From positions 1,116,001-1,180,000 of the forward strand of contig NZ_CP013443.1 of the NCBI RefSeq assembly GCF_001718835.1: a stretch of 64,000 nt of DNA. The letters are read 5' to 3'. Both the position numbers and the translations under genes were made by a program. Numbering within the stretch: position 1 is the stretch's first letter; each line of letters begins with the position of its first letter. Source of the stretch: Burkholderia cepacia. Lineage in GTDB: Bacteria; Pseudomonadota; Gammaproteobacteria; Burkholderiales; Burkholderiaceae. A model generated the notes under the pieces. It was not told where the DNA came from and made no database searches. It was given only the letters and a program-made list of their open reading frames with translations. Positions 25,488 to 33,971 of the stretch are shown here, piece after piece.

Positions 25488-25883
25488 ATGAATCTGATCG
25501 CAAAACTTGAGCAGGAAGAAATCGAGCGCGCGCTCGCCGGCAAGACGATCCCCGAATTCGCCCCGGGCGACACGGTGATCGTGAACGTGAACGTGGTTGA
25601 AGGTAACCGCAAGCGCGTTCAGGCGTACGAAGGCGTCGTGATCGCTATTCGCAACCGTGGCCTGAACTCGAACTTCATCGTCCGCAAGATCTCGTCGGGC
25701 GAAGGCGTCGAGCGTACGTTCCAGACGTACTCGCCGCTGCTGGCAAGCATCGTCGTGAAGCGCCGCGGTGATGTGCGTCGTGCGAAGCTGTACTACCTGC
25801 GCGAGCGTTCGGGCAAGTCGGCTCGTATCAAGGAAAAGCTGGTGTCGAAGGATCGCGCCGCAGCAGCAGCTTCCCAAGAGTAA
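25488..25883 (+). CDS. rplS: 50S ribosomal protein L19
   Basis: L19 (131 residues) sits at the 30S-50S interface. The family core is clear: IPEFAPGDTVIVNVNVVEGNRKRVQAYEGVVIA, then NFIVRKISSGEGVERTFQTYSPLL and RRAKLYYLRERSGKSARIKEK. The ATG at 25488 follows AAGGAG and precedes the conserved MNLIAKLEQEEI N-terminus. An Ala-rich C-terminal tail is common in beta-proteobacteria. It is the last gene of the rpsP operon and is closed by a strong terminator. Confidence 0.98.
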   Translation: MNLIAKLEQEEIERALAGKTIPEFAPGDTVIVNVNVVEGNRKRVQAYEGVVIAIRNRGLNSNFIVRKISSGEGVERTFQTYSPLLASIVVKRRGDVRRAKLYYLRERSGKSARIKEKLVSKDRAAAAASQE

Positions 25884-25895
25884 GAGCTGTAAGGA

Positions 25896-25921
25896 AAAAG
25901 CACCCACCCGGGTGCTTTTTT
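25896..25921 (+). terminator. Terminator of the rpsP-rimM-trmD-rplS operon
   Basis: AAAAAGCACCC/GGGTGCTTTTT is a perfect stem with a four-base ACCC loop and ends in a T-run. Confidence 0.92.
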
Positions 25922-25970
25922 CATTCTGGCGCGACAATATGCTCGATACGACACCAACACGAGAGCCCCA

Positions 25971-26657
25971 TTGAATCGCCGCCCCATCATCGATCCCGAA
26001 GTCCTGCCGGTCGAAGGCACCGGCGCCGGCCTGCCGGCCATCGATTCCCGCCTGATGACGCCGTCCGGCCTGCGCGACCGTTTCGCGCGCACGCTCGAGT
26101 GGAGCGTCGAGCCCGACGAGGCGCGGCTGCAGGAGGGCGTCGATCCGCGTAGCGCGGCCGTCCTCGTCCCGCTCGTCGTCCGCGAGTCCGGCCTGACCAT
26201 GTTGCTGACCCAGCGCGCCGACCACCTGAACGACCATGCCGGACAGATCAGCTTCCCCGGCGGTCGCCGCGAACCGTTCGACCGCGACGCGACCGCAACC
26301 GCGCTGCGGGAGGCGAAGGAAGAGATCGGGCTGGCAGACGAGCGTGTCGAGATCCTCGGTGCGCTGCCCGACTACCTGACCGGCACGGGTTTCTGCGTGA
26401 CGCCGGTGGTCGGCCTCGTGCATCCGCCGTTCACCGTGCAGGCCGACACGTTCGAAGTGGCCGAGATTTTCGAGGTGCCGCTCGCGTTCCTGATGAATCC
26501 CGCGAACCATCAGGTCCGGGTGTTCCGCTGGGAAGGCGGCGAGCGTCGTTTTTTTGCGATGCCCTATCCGAATGGCAAACCCGGCGGCCATTACTTCATC
26601 TGGGGCGCAACTGCCGGCATGTTGCGCAATCTGTACCGCTTCTTGGCCGCCGGCTAG
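25971..26657 (+). CDS. Nudix hydrolase, CoA pyrophosphatase type
   Basis: A 228-residue Nudix enzyme resembling NudL/YeaB CoA diphosphatases, which cleave CoA to phosphopantetheine and 3',5'-ADP. The CoA-specific NuCoA signature (LTQRADHLNDHAGQISFPGG) runs into the Nudix box, whose REAKEEIGL end is intact. PDYLTGTGFCVTPVVGLV downstream is also family-typical. Translation appears to start at a TTG (25971), since no suitable ATG exists near it, and GAGAG is close upstream. CoA turnover is inferred from the signature. It lies just downstream of the rplS terminator. Confidence 0.88.
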   Translation: MNRRPIIDPEVLPVEGTGAGLPAIDSRLMTPSGLRDRFARTLEWSVEPDEARLQEGVDPRSAAVLVPLVVRESGLTMLLTQRADHLNDHAGQISFPGGRREPFDRDATATALREAKEEIGLADERVEILGALPDYLTGTGFCVTPVVGLVHPPFTVQADTFEVAEIFEVPLAFLMNPANHQVRVFRWEGGERRFFAMPYPNGKPGGHYFIWGATAGMLRNLYRFLAAG

Positions 26658-26778
26658 GCGCGCACGGCGGCCGGCGCGCGCGGCCGGCTGCCGCACGACC
26701 GCGCCGGCAGCCATCCGGTGCTTACGCTGTGCTATCGTTATGCAAAAAATGACATAACTTCCGAAGACGGCGCCACGC

Positions 26779-27717
26779 ATGACTTTCTTTTCGGTTCTCC
26801 TCGCCCTCATCATCGAACAGGTCCGCGCGTTGTCGCCGAACAATCCGGTGTTCGCGCTGTTCCAGTTTCATGCGGAAACCGTCGCGCATGGTCTCGACGC
26901 AGGCAAGCAGAAGCACGGCATTCTCGCATGGCTCGCGGTCGTGCTGCCGTGGGTGCTGATCGTCGCGCTGATCTATTTCCTGCTGTACAAGGTGAGTTTC
27001 GTGCTCGCGTTCATCTGGAACGTCGTCGTCGTGTATTTCACGCTCGGCTTCCGCCAGTTCAGCCACTACTTCACCGACATCCACCTCGCGCTCAACAACG
27101 ACGACGTGCCGCGTGCGCGCGAAATCCTGCACGAGTGGACGGGCATCGACACGGTCGACATGCCGGTCGGCGAAATCGTCCGCCATACGCTGATTCACGC
27201 CGTTGTCGCATCGCATCGCCACGTGTTCGGCGTGTTCTTCTGGTACGTGCTGCCGATCGGCCCGGCCGGTGCCGTGCTGTACCGGATTTCCGAATACCTC
27301 GCGCGCAGCTGGTCGACGCCGGGCGACGACCGCACGGCGGCGTTCTCGACGTTCGCGCAGCGCGCGTTCTTCGTGATCGACTGGATTCCCTCGCGGCTGA
27401 CGGCACTCGGCTTTGCGATCGTCGGTAACTTCGAGGACGCGATCTACGCGTGGCGCAACCATACGCGCCAGTGGCCCGATCCGAACGATGGCGTCCTGCT
27501 GGCAGCCGGTAGCGGTGCGCTCGGCGCACGCCTCGCGGGGCCGCTCGCGGAACCGTCGAGCCTCGACGCGCTGGCGGTCGGTGACAGCGGTCCGTTGACG
27601 GTCGGTGACGATTGCACGCCGCGTACGCTTCAATCCGCGGTTGGCCTTGTCTGGCGCGCGGTGATCCTGTGGATGATTCTGCTGCTGATGCTGACGCTCG
27701 CCGTCTGGGTGTCGTGA
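26779..27717 (+). CDS. CobD/CbiB-family membrane protein
   Basis: A 312-residue inner membrane protein of the CobD/CbiB family, which in cobalamin synthesis attaches the aminopropanol arm; AmpE-like relatives have other roles. Hydrophobic segments flank residues 45-90, 150-170 and 288-310. FTDIHLALNNDDVPRAREILHEWTGIDT and VRHTLIHAVVASHRHVFGVFFWYVLPIGPAGAVLYRISEYL are recognisable. There are no other cobalamin genes nearby, so a direct B12 role is doubtful. An inverted repeat, GTTATG-N10-CATAAC, lies 25-46 bp before the ATG. A terminator follows. Confidence 0.82.
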   Translation: MTFFSVLLALIIEQVRALSPNNPVFALFQFHAETVAHGLDAGKQKHGILAWLAVVLPWVLIVALIYFLLYKVSFVLAFIWNVVVVYFTLGFRQFSHYFTDIHLALNNDDVPRAREILHEWTGIDTVDMPVGEIVRHTLIHAVVASHRHVFGVFFWYVLPIGPAGAVLYRISEYLARSWSTPGDDRTAAFSTFAQRAFFVIDWIPSRLTALGFAIVGNFEDAIYAWRNHTRQWPDPNDGVLLAAGSGALGARLAGPLAEPSSLDALAVGDSGPLTVGDDCTPRTLQSAVGLVWRAVILWMILLLMLTLAVWVS

Positions 27718-27738
27718 CGCAGGGCCTGGAACGGAGCG

Positions 27739-27767
27739 CAAAAGGCCGGCTCGATGCCGGCCTTTTT
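27739..27767. terminator. Terminator between the CobD/CbiB-like gene and the DUF2007 gene
   Basis: AAAGGCCGGC/GCCGGCCTTT stem with a five-base loop, an A-rich left flank and T-run on the right. It lies between convergent genes and may serve both strands. Confidence 0.85.
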
Positions 27768-27777
27768 GCTGTGCGGG

Positions 27778-28098
27778 TCAATCGTCGCGCGGGTCGCGCA
27801 CGGCACCGCATTGCCAGCAGGCCGTGAACTGGGCCTCGAGCGCCTCGCCGCACTGCGGGCAACGCCAGGGCGTCGCGCCGGCGGCCGGCCCGCGCGATGC
27901 GGCGTCGAGCAGCCGGCGCGCGAGCGCGTCGTCGCGTTCGTCGTCGAGCCACAGCTCGGGTGTGCACGCGTCGGCAGGCAGGCCGCCGAGCGCGCCGGTC
28001 GCGTAGCAGTTATGCAGCTCGCAACCGATGCCGGCCACCTGGAGCACGTTGGCCCAATGCTGCGCCGTCGCAAGATCGGGTGCCTTGAAGCGCATCAT
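27778..28098 (-). CDS. DUF2007-type protein with C-terminal zinc ribbon
   Basis: A 106-residue cytosolic protein. The N-terminal half (MRFKAPDLATAQHWANVLQVAGIGCELHN, then ELWLDDERDDALARRLL) matches the DUF2007 putative signal-transducing fold. The C-terminal half is a small zinc ribbon, CPQC and CWQC about 16 residues apart. The biological role is unknown. Two adjacent ATG codons (28098 and 28095) are possible; GGGAG upstream fits the second slightly better. The long upstream in-frame extension is Arg/Ala-rich and was rejected. It lies 92 bp downstream of rsgA on the same strand. Confidence 0.8.
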   Translation of the reverse strand: MMRFKAPDLATAQHWANVLQVAGIGCELHNCYATGALGGLPADACTPELWLDDERDDALARRLLDAASRGPAAGATPWRCPQCGEALEAQFTACWQCGAVRDPRDD

Positions 28099-28190
28099 CG
28101 CTCCCGTCGTTGACGGCCGGGCAACGGGGTGTTGTCCGCAGGGAAGGGCGGCCCGGCCGCGCAGCGCACCCCGTGCGCGCCGTCCGGACG

Positions 28191-29132
28191 TCAACGCACG
28201 ACTTGGCTCGCCTCGTGCACGAGCTGCGCGTACAGCGCATGCCGCGTCGGCGCGATGCGGCCTTCGGCGACTGCTTCGAGAATCGCGCAGCCGGGCTCGT
28301 GCAGATGATGGCAATTATAGAAACGGCAGTCCGCGAGCAGGGGCCGGAACTCCGGAAACGCACGCTCGAGACGGCCTTCCGTCAGGTGGTAGAGGCCGAA
28401 CTCCTGGAAGCCCGGCGAGTCGATCAGGGCACCGCCGCCTTCCAGCGGGTAGAGGCGCGTGAACGTCGTCGTGTGACGGCCGCTGTTGAGCGCGGCCGAA
28501 ATCTCGCGCGTGGCGGCTTCGGCGTCGGGAACGAGCAGGTTCACGAGCGTCGACTTGCCCATCCCGGACTGGCCGAGGAGGATCGTCGAATGCCCGGCGA
28601 GGTGCGGCATCAGTTGCGCGCGCGCGTCGTCGGGCGAGCCTTTCACCGACAGCTCGAGCACGTCGTAGCCGAGTGCGCGGTAGGGCGCGAGGCGCTCGCG
28701 CGCGACCGGCAGCGCGGCTTCGACGTCGATCTTGTTCAGCACGACCAGCGGCTTCAGCTCGTTCGCCTCGGCGGCAATCAGCGCGCGGCCGAGCAAGTCC
28801 TCGCTGAAGTAGGGCTCGGTCGCGAGCACGATCAGCAACTGGTCGAGGTTGGCCGCGAACAGCTTCGACTTGAACTGGTCGGAACGGTACAGCAGGTTGC
28901 GCCGTTCGCCGATCTCGACGATGACGCCCTGGTCGGCCGACGCGAGTTCGTACGCGACTCGGTCGCCGACCGCGACATCGCTCTTCTTGCCGCGCGGGAA
29001 GCACTGCAGCATCGGGCCGCCATCGTCGGGCGCGACGATGTAGTGACGCCCGTGCGCCGCGATCACGCGGCCTTCGGCACGTTGCGCGTTCGACGCGCGC
29101 GGGGCCGGCTTGCGGGAGGTCGGCCGGCTCAT
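28191..29132 (-). CDS. rsgA: Ribosome small subunit-dependent GTPase A
   Basis: RsgA (313 residues) is a circularly permuted GTPase that checks late 30S maturation. Domains in order: an OB fold (GRVIAAHGRHYIVA through GDRVAYELA); the GTPase with permuted motifs, NKID first (VVLNKIDVEA), then the P-loop GQSGMGKSTLVN and DSPGF; and a C-terminal zinc domain with Cys and His ligands in CRFYNCHHLHEPGC. The GTG-free ATG at 29132 overlaps the stop of the upstream M48 protease gene by four bases, so the two are translationally coupled. Confidence 0.95.
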   Translation of the reverse strand: MSRPTSRKPAPRASNAQRAEGRVIAAHGRHYIVAPDDGGPMLQCFPRGKKSDVAVGDRVAYELASADQGVIVEIGERRNLLYRSDQFKSKLFAANLDQLLIVLATEPYFSEDLLGRALIAAEANELKPLVVLNKIDVEAALPVARERLAPYRALGYDVLELSVKGSPDDARAQLMPHLAGHSTILLGQSGMGKSTLVNLLVPDAEAATREISAALNSGRHTTTFTRLYPLEGGGALIDSPGFQEFGLYHLTEGRLERAFPEFRPLLADCRFYNCHHLHEPGCAILEAVAEGRIAPTRHALYAQLVHEASQVVR

Positions 29133-30388
29133 GCGTGCTGCAGCAGGCGGTCGATCCGCTGCGACGCGGGCGGATGCGAGTAGTAGAAGGCCGTGTAGAC
29201 AGGGTCGGGCGTCAGCGTCGACGCATTGTCCTCATAGAGCTTCACGAGCGCGCTGACGAGATCCTGCGCGTCGGTCTGGCTGGCCGCGAATGCGTCGGCC
29301 TCGAATTCGTGCTTGCGCGACGTGAGGCTGCCGAACGGCGTCGCGAAGAACAGGAACACGGGAATCGCGAGGAAGAACAGCACGAGCGCGGCGCCCGCGT
29401 TGCTCGTGTCGAGCGACGGCGTGACGCCGAGCCCCGTGTAGAACCACGTGCGCTGTGCAAGCCAGCCGAGCAGCGCGAGCAGCACGAGGCTCAGCACGAA
29501 CGACACGAGCATCCGCTTCATCACGTGGCGGCGCTTGAAATGGCCGAGTTCGTGCGCGAGCACGGCCTCGATTTCCTGGCCGGACAGGCGCGCGAGCAGC
29601 GTGTCGAAGAACACGATCCGCTTCGACGCGCCGAAGCCCGTGAAGTATGCGTTGCCGTGCGCGGAGCGGCGGCTGCCGTCCATCACGAACAGGCCCTTCG
29701 CCGCGAAGCCGCAGCGCTTCATCAGCGACTCGATGCGCGCGCGCAGCGCGTCGTCCTTCAGCGGTTCGAACTTGTTGAAGATCGGTGCGATGAAGGTCGG
29801 GTAGATCAGCAGCACGAGCATCTGGAACGCGACCCAGACGATCCAGGTCCACAGCCACCACAGGCTGCCGGCCTGGTTCATCAGCCACAGCACGACGAAC
29901 AGCAGCGGCAGGCCGAGCGCGGCGCCAAGCAGCGAGTTCTTCAGCATGTCGGTGAAGAACAGCCGCTTGGTCATCCGGTTGAAGCCGAAGCGCTGTTCGA
30001 TTCCGAACTGGCGGTAATACTCGAACGGGACGTCGATCACGCTCGTGATCACGAGCACCGCGGCGACGAGCGCGACCTGCTGCCCGTAGCCGCGGCCGAG
30101 CCAGCCGGTGAGCAGCGTGTCGAGCGCGCCGACGCCGCCGAGCAGCGTGAGGCCGACGAGCACGGCCGCGCTGACGACGATCTCGAACATCGTCAGCCGG
30201 GTGCGCTCGACCGTATAGTCGGCCGCGCGCTGGTGGGCGGTCAGCGGGATGGTCGCGCTGAACTGGGCGGGGACGCCGTTGCGGTGCGCGGCGACGAAGC
30301 GGATCTGCCGCGACGCGAGCCACAGCTTGGTGACGACCATCGCGAGCACGGCGAGCGCGAACAGCAGGGTGAACGAAAAGGGTGACAT
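29129..30388 (-). CDS. M48 family membrane metallopeptidase (Ste24/HtpX type)
   Basis: A 419-residue polytopic membrane zinc protease. The zinc-binding HELGH motif is at 279-283, with the third ligand likely Glu in HEFEADAFAA about 70 residues later. Multiple transmembrane helices lie before and after the catalytic region, and an N-terminal peptidase M48 domain precedes it (FEYYRQFGIEQRFGFNRMTKRLFFTD). The organisation matches Ste24-type CAAX proteases, whose bacterial role is probably membrane protein quality control. The start at 30388 is preferred over an in-frame TTG at 30400. It is coupled to rsgA and divergent from orn. Confidence 0.92.
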   Translation of the reverse strand: MSPFSFTLLFALAVLAMVVTKLWLASRQIRFVAAHRNGVPAQFSATIPLTAHQRAADYTVERTRLTMFEIVVSAAVLVGLTLLGGVGALDTLLTGWLGRGYGQQVALVAAVLVITSVIDVPFEYYRQFGIEQRFGFNRMTKRLFFTDMLKNSLLGAALGLPLLFVVLWLMNQAGSLWWLWTWIVWVAFQMLVLLIYPTFIAPIFNKFEPLKDDALRARIESLMKRCGFAAKGLFVMDGSRRSAHGNAYFTGFGASKRIVFFDTLLARLSGQEIEAVLAHELGHFKRRHVMKRMLVSFVLSLVLLALLGWLAQRTWFYTGLGVTPSLDTSNAGAALVLFFLAIPVFLFFATPFGSLTSRKHEFEADAFAASQTDAQDLVSALVKLYEDNASTLTPDPVYTAFYYSHPPASQRIDRLLQHA

Positions 30389-30505
30389 CGAAGGCGCCAA
30401 AGGGTTCTATGCGAGAATTATATGTTCTTGCGGACCGGGCCCGCTGATGCGATGCCGGCCGCCCGGGCGGCGCGGCGCGCTGCCCGCCATTTTCCAGGAT
30501 GACTC

Positions 30506-31126
30506 ATGACCGATACCGCCGCTTCCACCAGCCAGCCCGCGCTCGTGCGCAACGAGTTGAACCTCGTCTGGCTCGACATGGAGATGACGGGCCTCGACCC
30601 GGATAACGACCGCATCATCGAGATCGCGGTCGTCGTGACCAATTCCACGCTCGACGTCGCCGTCGAAGGCCCCGTCTTCGCGATCCACCAGAGCGACGAA
30701 ACGCTCGCGAAGATGGACGACTGGAACAAGTCGACGCACGGCCGCTCGGGCCTGATCGACCGCGTGCGCGCGTCGACCGTGACCGAAGCGGACGCCGCCG
30801 CGCAGCTGCAGGCCTTCCTCGCTCAGTACGTGTCGCCCGGCAAGTCGCCGATGTGCGGCAACTCGATCTGCCAGGACCGCCGCTTCATGGCGCGCTGGAT
30901 GCCCGAATTCGAGCGGTTCTTCCACTACCGCAATCTCGACGTCAGCACGCTCAAGGAGCTGTGCCGTCGCTGGCAGCCGGCGATCTACAAGGGCTTCCAG
31001 AAGCGGGCGATGCACACGGCGCTCGCGGACATCCACGAGTCGATCGACGAGCTTAAGTACTACCGCGAGCATTTCCTGATTCCGGCCGCGTCGGCTTCGG
31101 CAGGCGAGTCTGCGCCGGCCGCCTGA
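30506..31126 (+). CDS. orn: Oligoribonuclease
   Basis: Orn (206 residues) is a DEDDh 3'-5' exonuclease that finishes RNA turnover by degrading di- to pentanucleotides, including pGpG from c-di-GMP breakdown. The first acidic pair is D24/E26 in WLDMEMTGLDPDNDRIIEIA. GNSICQDRRFMARWMPEFERFFHYRNLDVSTLKEL and HTALADIHESIDELKYYREHF carry the remaining DEDDh residues. The ~20-residue N-terminus and Ala/Ser tail exceed E. coli Orn slightly. It is divergent from the M48 gene. Through pGpG removal it may influence the c-di-GMP pool. Confidence 0.96.
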   Translation: MTDTAASTSQPALVRNELNLVWLDMEMTGLDPDNDRIIEIAVVVTNSTLDVAVEGPVFAIHQSDETLAKMDDWNKSTHGRSGLIDRVRASTVTEADAAAQLQAFLAQYVSPGKSPMCGNSICQDRRFMARWMPEFERFFHYRNLDVSTLKELCRRWQPAIYKGFQKRAMHTALADIHESIDELKYYREHFLIPAASASAGESAPAA

Positions 31127-31149
31127 ACGGGCCGGCACTCTGCGCCGCG

Positions 31150-31773
31150 TCAGCGCGGCGCGCGCTGCGCGCTTTTCGGCCGGAACGCCGCGACCACCGT
31201 GGCGTCGGTCTCGATATACGGGCCGCCGATCAGGTCGATGCAGTAGGGCACCGCGGCGAAGATGCCGGGCACGGTCGACTTGCCGTCGGCATCGCGCAGC
31301 CCTTCCAGCGTTTCCCGGATCGATTTCGGCTGGCCGGGCAGGTTGATGATCAGCGCCGCGTGGTCGGCCTGGTCCGTTTCGCGGATCACCGCGACCTGCC
31401 GCGACAGGATCGCGGTCGGCACGAAATTCAGGCTGATCTGCCGCATCTGTTCACCGAACCCGGGCATTTCCTTCGTCGCCACGGCCAGCGTGGCCTCCGG
31501 CGTCACGTCGCGGCGCGCGGGGCCCGTGCCGCCGGTCGTCAGCACGAGGTCGCAGCCGGCCGTGTCGACCAGCTCGACGAGCGTCGCCGAGATCGTCGCG
31601 GCGTCGTCCTGGATCAGCCGGGCCTCCGCGCGCCACGGCGAGCTCAGCGCGGCGGCGAGCCACTCCTGCAACGCCGGAATGCCCTTGTCTTCGTAGATGC
31701 CCGTGCTCGCGCGGTCGCTGATCGACACGAGGCCGACGACGAGCTCGTCCGGGTGGTTACGCTTCGTCGTCAT
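31150..31773 (-). CDS. mog: Molybdopterin adenylyltransferase (Mog)
   Basis: Mog (207 residues) adenylates molybdopterin before MoeA inserts molybdenum. The MoaB/Mog fold is shown by LVSISDRASTGIYEDKGIPALQEWL near the N-terminus, the TTGGTGPARRDVTPEATLAVATKEMPGF substrate loop and the LINLPGQPKSIRETLEGL segment. It overlaps the end of darP by 17 bp and is thus probably cotranscribed with it, away from the main moaA-mobA-moeA cluster at 61-64 kb of this window. Confidence 0.92.
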   Translation of the reverse strand: MTTKRNHPDELVVGLVSISDRASTGIYEDKGIPALQEWLAAALSSPWRAEARLIQDDAATISATLVELVDTAGCDLVLTTGGTGPARRDVTPEATLAVATKEMPGFGEQMRQISLNFVPTAILSRQVAVIRETDQADHAALIINLPGQPKSIRETLEGLRDADGKSTVPGIFAAVPYCIDLIGGPYIETDATVVAAFRPKSAQRAPR

Positions 31774-32359
31774 GCTCGTCTCCGGCGGACTCGTCTTCCT
31801 CGTCGTCCGCGTCAGGTGCGCCGCTCGCGGTCTTGATCCACTGGAACAGCTCGCGGAAATAGCGCGGCGGCTTGCCCTGCTGCGCTTCCTTGCGCGCGTT
31901 GCGGATCAGCGTGCGGCCTTCCTGGATATCGGCTTCCGGGTGCTGGCGCAGGAATTCGGTCAGCGCGTCGTCGCTCGCGAGCAACTGTTCGCGCGTTCGT
32001 TCGATCCAGTGCAGGCGGGCCGTCGCGGCCTTGTTCACGCCGCGCTGTGCGTCGAGCGCGGTGCGCAGCGCGGCCGTCTCGTCGTCGGTCAGCGAGCGCA
32101 TCACGCGGCCGACGTACTGGAGCTGGCGGCGCTTGCCTTCGTGATCGGTGATCCGGCGGGCTTCGCGCACGGCGTCCGCGAGATCTTCGGGCATCGGCAT
32201 GCGCTTGAGGGCGTCCTTCGGCAGGTCGACGAGCGCCTGGCCGAGCTCCTGCAGCGCGTGCATTTCGCGTTTCAACTGGGATTTGCTGGGGCGATCGTAG
32301 CCATTGTCGTCGTCTTCGACGGCATGCTCGATCGGCTGGATTCGGGTTTTGCGTGTCAT
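31757..32359 (-). CDS. darP: Ribosome-associated protein DarP (DUF615, YjgA)
   Basis: DarP (200 residues) is a small, charged protein that associates with late 50S assembly intermediates in E. coli. The family core is SKSQLKREMHALQELGQALVDLP, then RRQLQYVGRVMRSLTDDETAALRTALDAQ; the C-terminus is strongly acidic (DADDEEDESAGDEHDDEA). The ATG at 32359 (MTRKTRIQP) was chosen; another in-frame ATG lies three codons upstream. It is divergent from pmbA, the same pairing seen in enterobacteria, and runs into mog. Confidence 0.92.
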   Translation of the reverse strand: MTRKTRIQPIEHAVEDDDNGYDRPSKSQLKREMHALQELGQALVDLPKDALKRMPMPEDLADAVREARRITDHEGKRRQLQYVGRVMRSLTDDETAALRTALDAQRGVNKAATARLHWIERTREQLLASDDALTEFLRQHPEADIQEGRTLIRNARKEAQQGKPPRYFRELFQWIKTASGAPDADDEEDESAGDEHDDEA

Positions 32360-32512
32360 GGACGGCATTGTATCGCGCCGCGGCCGCCCCAAGCTTCTCC
32401 GTTGCGGTGTCCCGGACCTGAAATGAAACGGCCCCGGCGCACACTGATATGATCGCGGGATACGCAACATTTTGAACATGCGGGCGCCCGCCCGCCACCG
32501 GATATCAAGACG

Positions 32513-33883
32513 ATGGCAGCCAATCTCGACGTACAAGCGCGCTATTTCCCGCACACGCAGGACCAGCTCAAGGAAATCGCCTCGGACATCCTTCGCCATG
32601 CGAAGGCCCTCGGCGCGACGGATGCCGCGACCGAAATCTCCGAGGGCGACGGCCTGTCGGTGTCGGTGCGCCGCGGCGAAGTCGAAACGATCGAGCACAA
32701 CCGCGACAAGATGGTCGGCGTGACCGTGTTCATCGGCAAGAAGCGCGGCAACGCGAGCACGTCGGATTTCTCGCCGGGCGCGATCAAGGATACCGTCGCC
32801 GCCGCCTACAACATCGCGCGCTTCACGGCCGAGGACGAGGCCGCCGGCCTCGCTGAAACCGAGCTGCTCGAGACGGCGCCGCGTGACCTCGACCTCTATC
32901 ACCCGTGGGAGCTGTCCGCCGACGAGGCCGTCGAGCTCGCCCGCCGCGCGGAAGATGCCGCATTCGCGGTCAGCCCGCAGATCCGCAATTCGGAAGGCGC
33001 GAGCGTGTCGGCCCAGCATTCGCAGTTCGTGCTCGCGACGTCGCGTGGCTTCCTGTCCGGTTACCCGTACTCGCGCCACTACATCGCATGCGCACCGATC
33101 GCGGGCAGCGGCCGTCACATGCAGCGCGACGACTGGTATTCGTCGAAGCGCAGCGCGATCGATCTTGCGGCGCCCGAAGCGGTAGGCCGTTATGCGGCCG
33201 AGCGTGCGCTTGCGCGGATGGGCGCGCGCCGTCTCGACACCCGCAAGGTGCCCGTGCTGTTCGAGGCGCCGCTCGCGGCCGGCCTGCTCGGTGCATTCGT
33301 GCAGGCGGTGAGCGGCGGTGCGCTGTACCGCAAGACGTCGTTCCTCGTCGACAGCCTCGGCAAGCCGGTGTTCGCACCGCACATTCAGGTCGTCGAAGAT
33401 CCGCACGTGCCGCGTGCGATGGGCAGCGCGCCGTTCGACGAGGAAGGCGTGCGTACGCGTGCGCGCAGCGTTGTCAAGGACGGCGTGGTCGAAGGCTACT
33501 TCCTGTCGACCTATTCGGCGCGCAAGCTCGGCACGCAAACCACCGGCAATGCAGGCGGCTCGCACAACCTCGCGCTGCGCAGCTCGAACACGCGGCCGGG
33601 CGACGATTTCGACGCGATGCTGAAGAAGCTCGGCACGGGCCTGTTGCTGACCGAGCTGATGGGGCAGGGCGTGAACTACGTGACGGGCGACTATTCGCGC
33701 GGCGCGGCGGGCTTCTGGGTCGAGAACGGCGTGATCCAGTATCCGGTCGAGGAAATCACCGTCGCGAGCACGTTGCAGGAAATGTTCCGGCATATCGTCG
33801 CGATCGGCGCCGATTCGATCGTGCGGGGCACGAAGGAAACGGGCTCGGTGCTGATCGAGCAGATGACGATCGCCGGGCAGTAA
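32513..33883 (+). CDS. pmbA: Metalloprotease PmbA (TldE)
   Basis: PmbA/TldE (456 residues) forms a heterodimer with TldD that degrades unfolded peptides and matures some ribosomally made peptides. TldE is the subunit without zinc ligands, and no HExxxH motif is visible here. VSVRRGEVETIEHNRDKMVGVTVFIGKKRGNASTSDFS and the C-terminal NYVTGDYSRGAAGFWVENGVIQYPVEEITVA are conserved family blocks. The ATG at 32513 begins MAANLDVQARYFPHTQDQL. It is divergent from darP and closed by a terminator. tldD is not in the window. Confidence 0.94.
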   Translation: MAANLDVQARYFPHTQDQLKEIASDILRHAKALGATDAATEISEGDGLSVSVRRGEVETIEHNRDKMVGVTVFIGKKRGNASTSDFSPGAIKDTVAAAYNIARFTAEDEAAGLAETELLETAPRDLDLYHPWELSADEAVELARRAEDAAFAVSPQIRNSEGASVSAQHSQFVLATSRGFLSGYPYSRHYIACAPIAGSGRHMQRDDWYSSKRSAIDLAAPEAVGRYAAERALARMGARRLDTRKVPVLFEAPLAAGLLGAFVQAVSGGALYRKTSFLVDSLGKPVFAPHIQVVEDPHVPRAMGSAPFDEEGVRTRARSVVKDGVVEGYFLSTYSARKLGTQTTGNAGGSHNLALRSSNTRPGDDFDAMLKKLGTGLLLTELMGQGVNYVTGDYSRGAAGFWVENGVIQYPVEEITVASTLQEMFRHIVAIGADSIVRGTKETGSVLIEQMTIAGQ

Positions 33884-33914
33884 GCGGCGCGCGGCATCGG
33901 CCGCCTTCAAACTG

Positions 33915-33952
33915 AAAAGCCCGACGGCGTGAGTGAGCCGGTCGGGCTTTTT
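33915..33952. terminator. Terminator between pmbA and folA
   Basis: AAAAGCCCGAC paired with GTCGGGCTTTTT around an internal loop, with A- and T-tract flanks. It lies between convergent pmbA and folA and could serve both. Confidence 0.85.
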
Positions 33953-33971
33953 CATTGCGCGCGATGATGCG

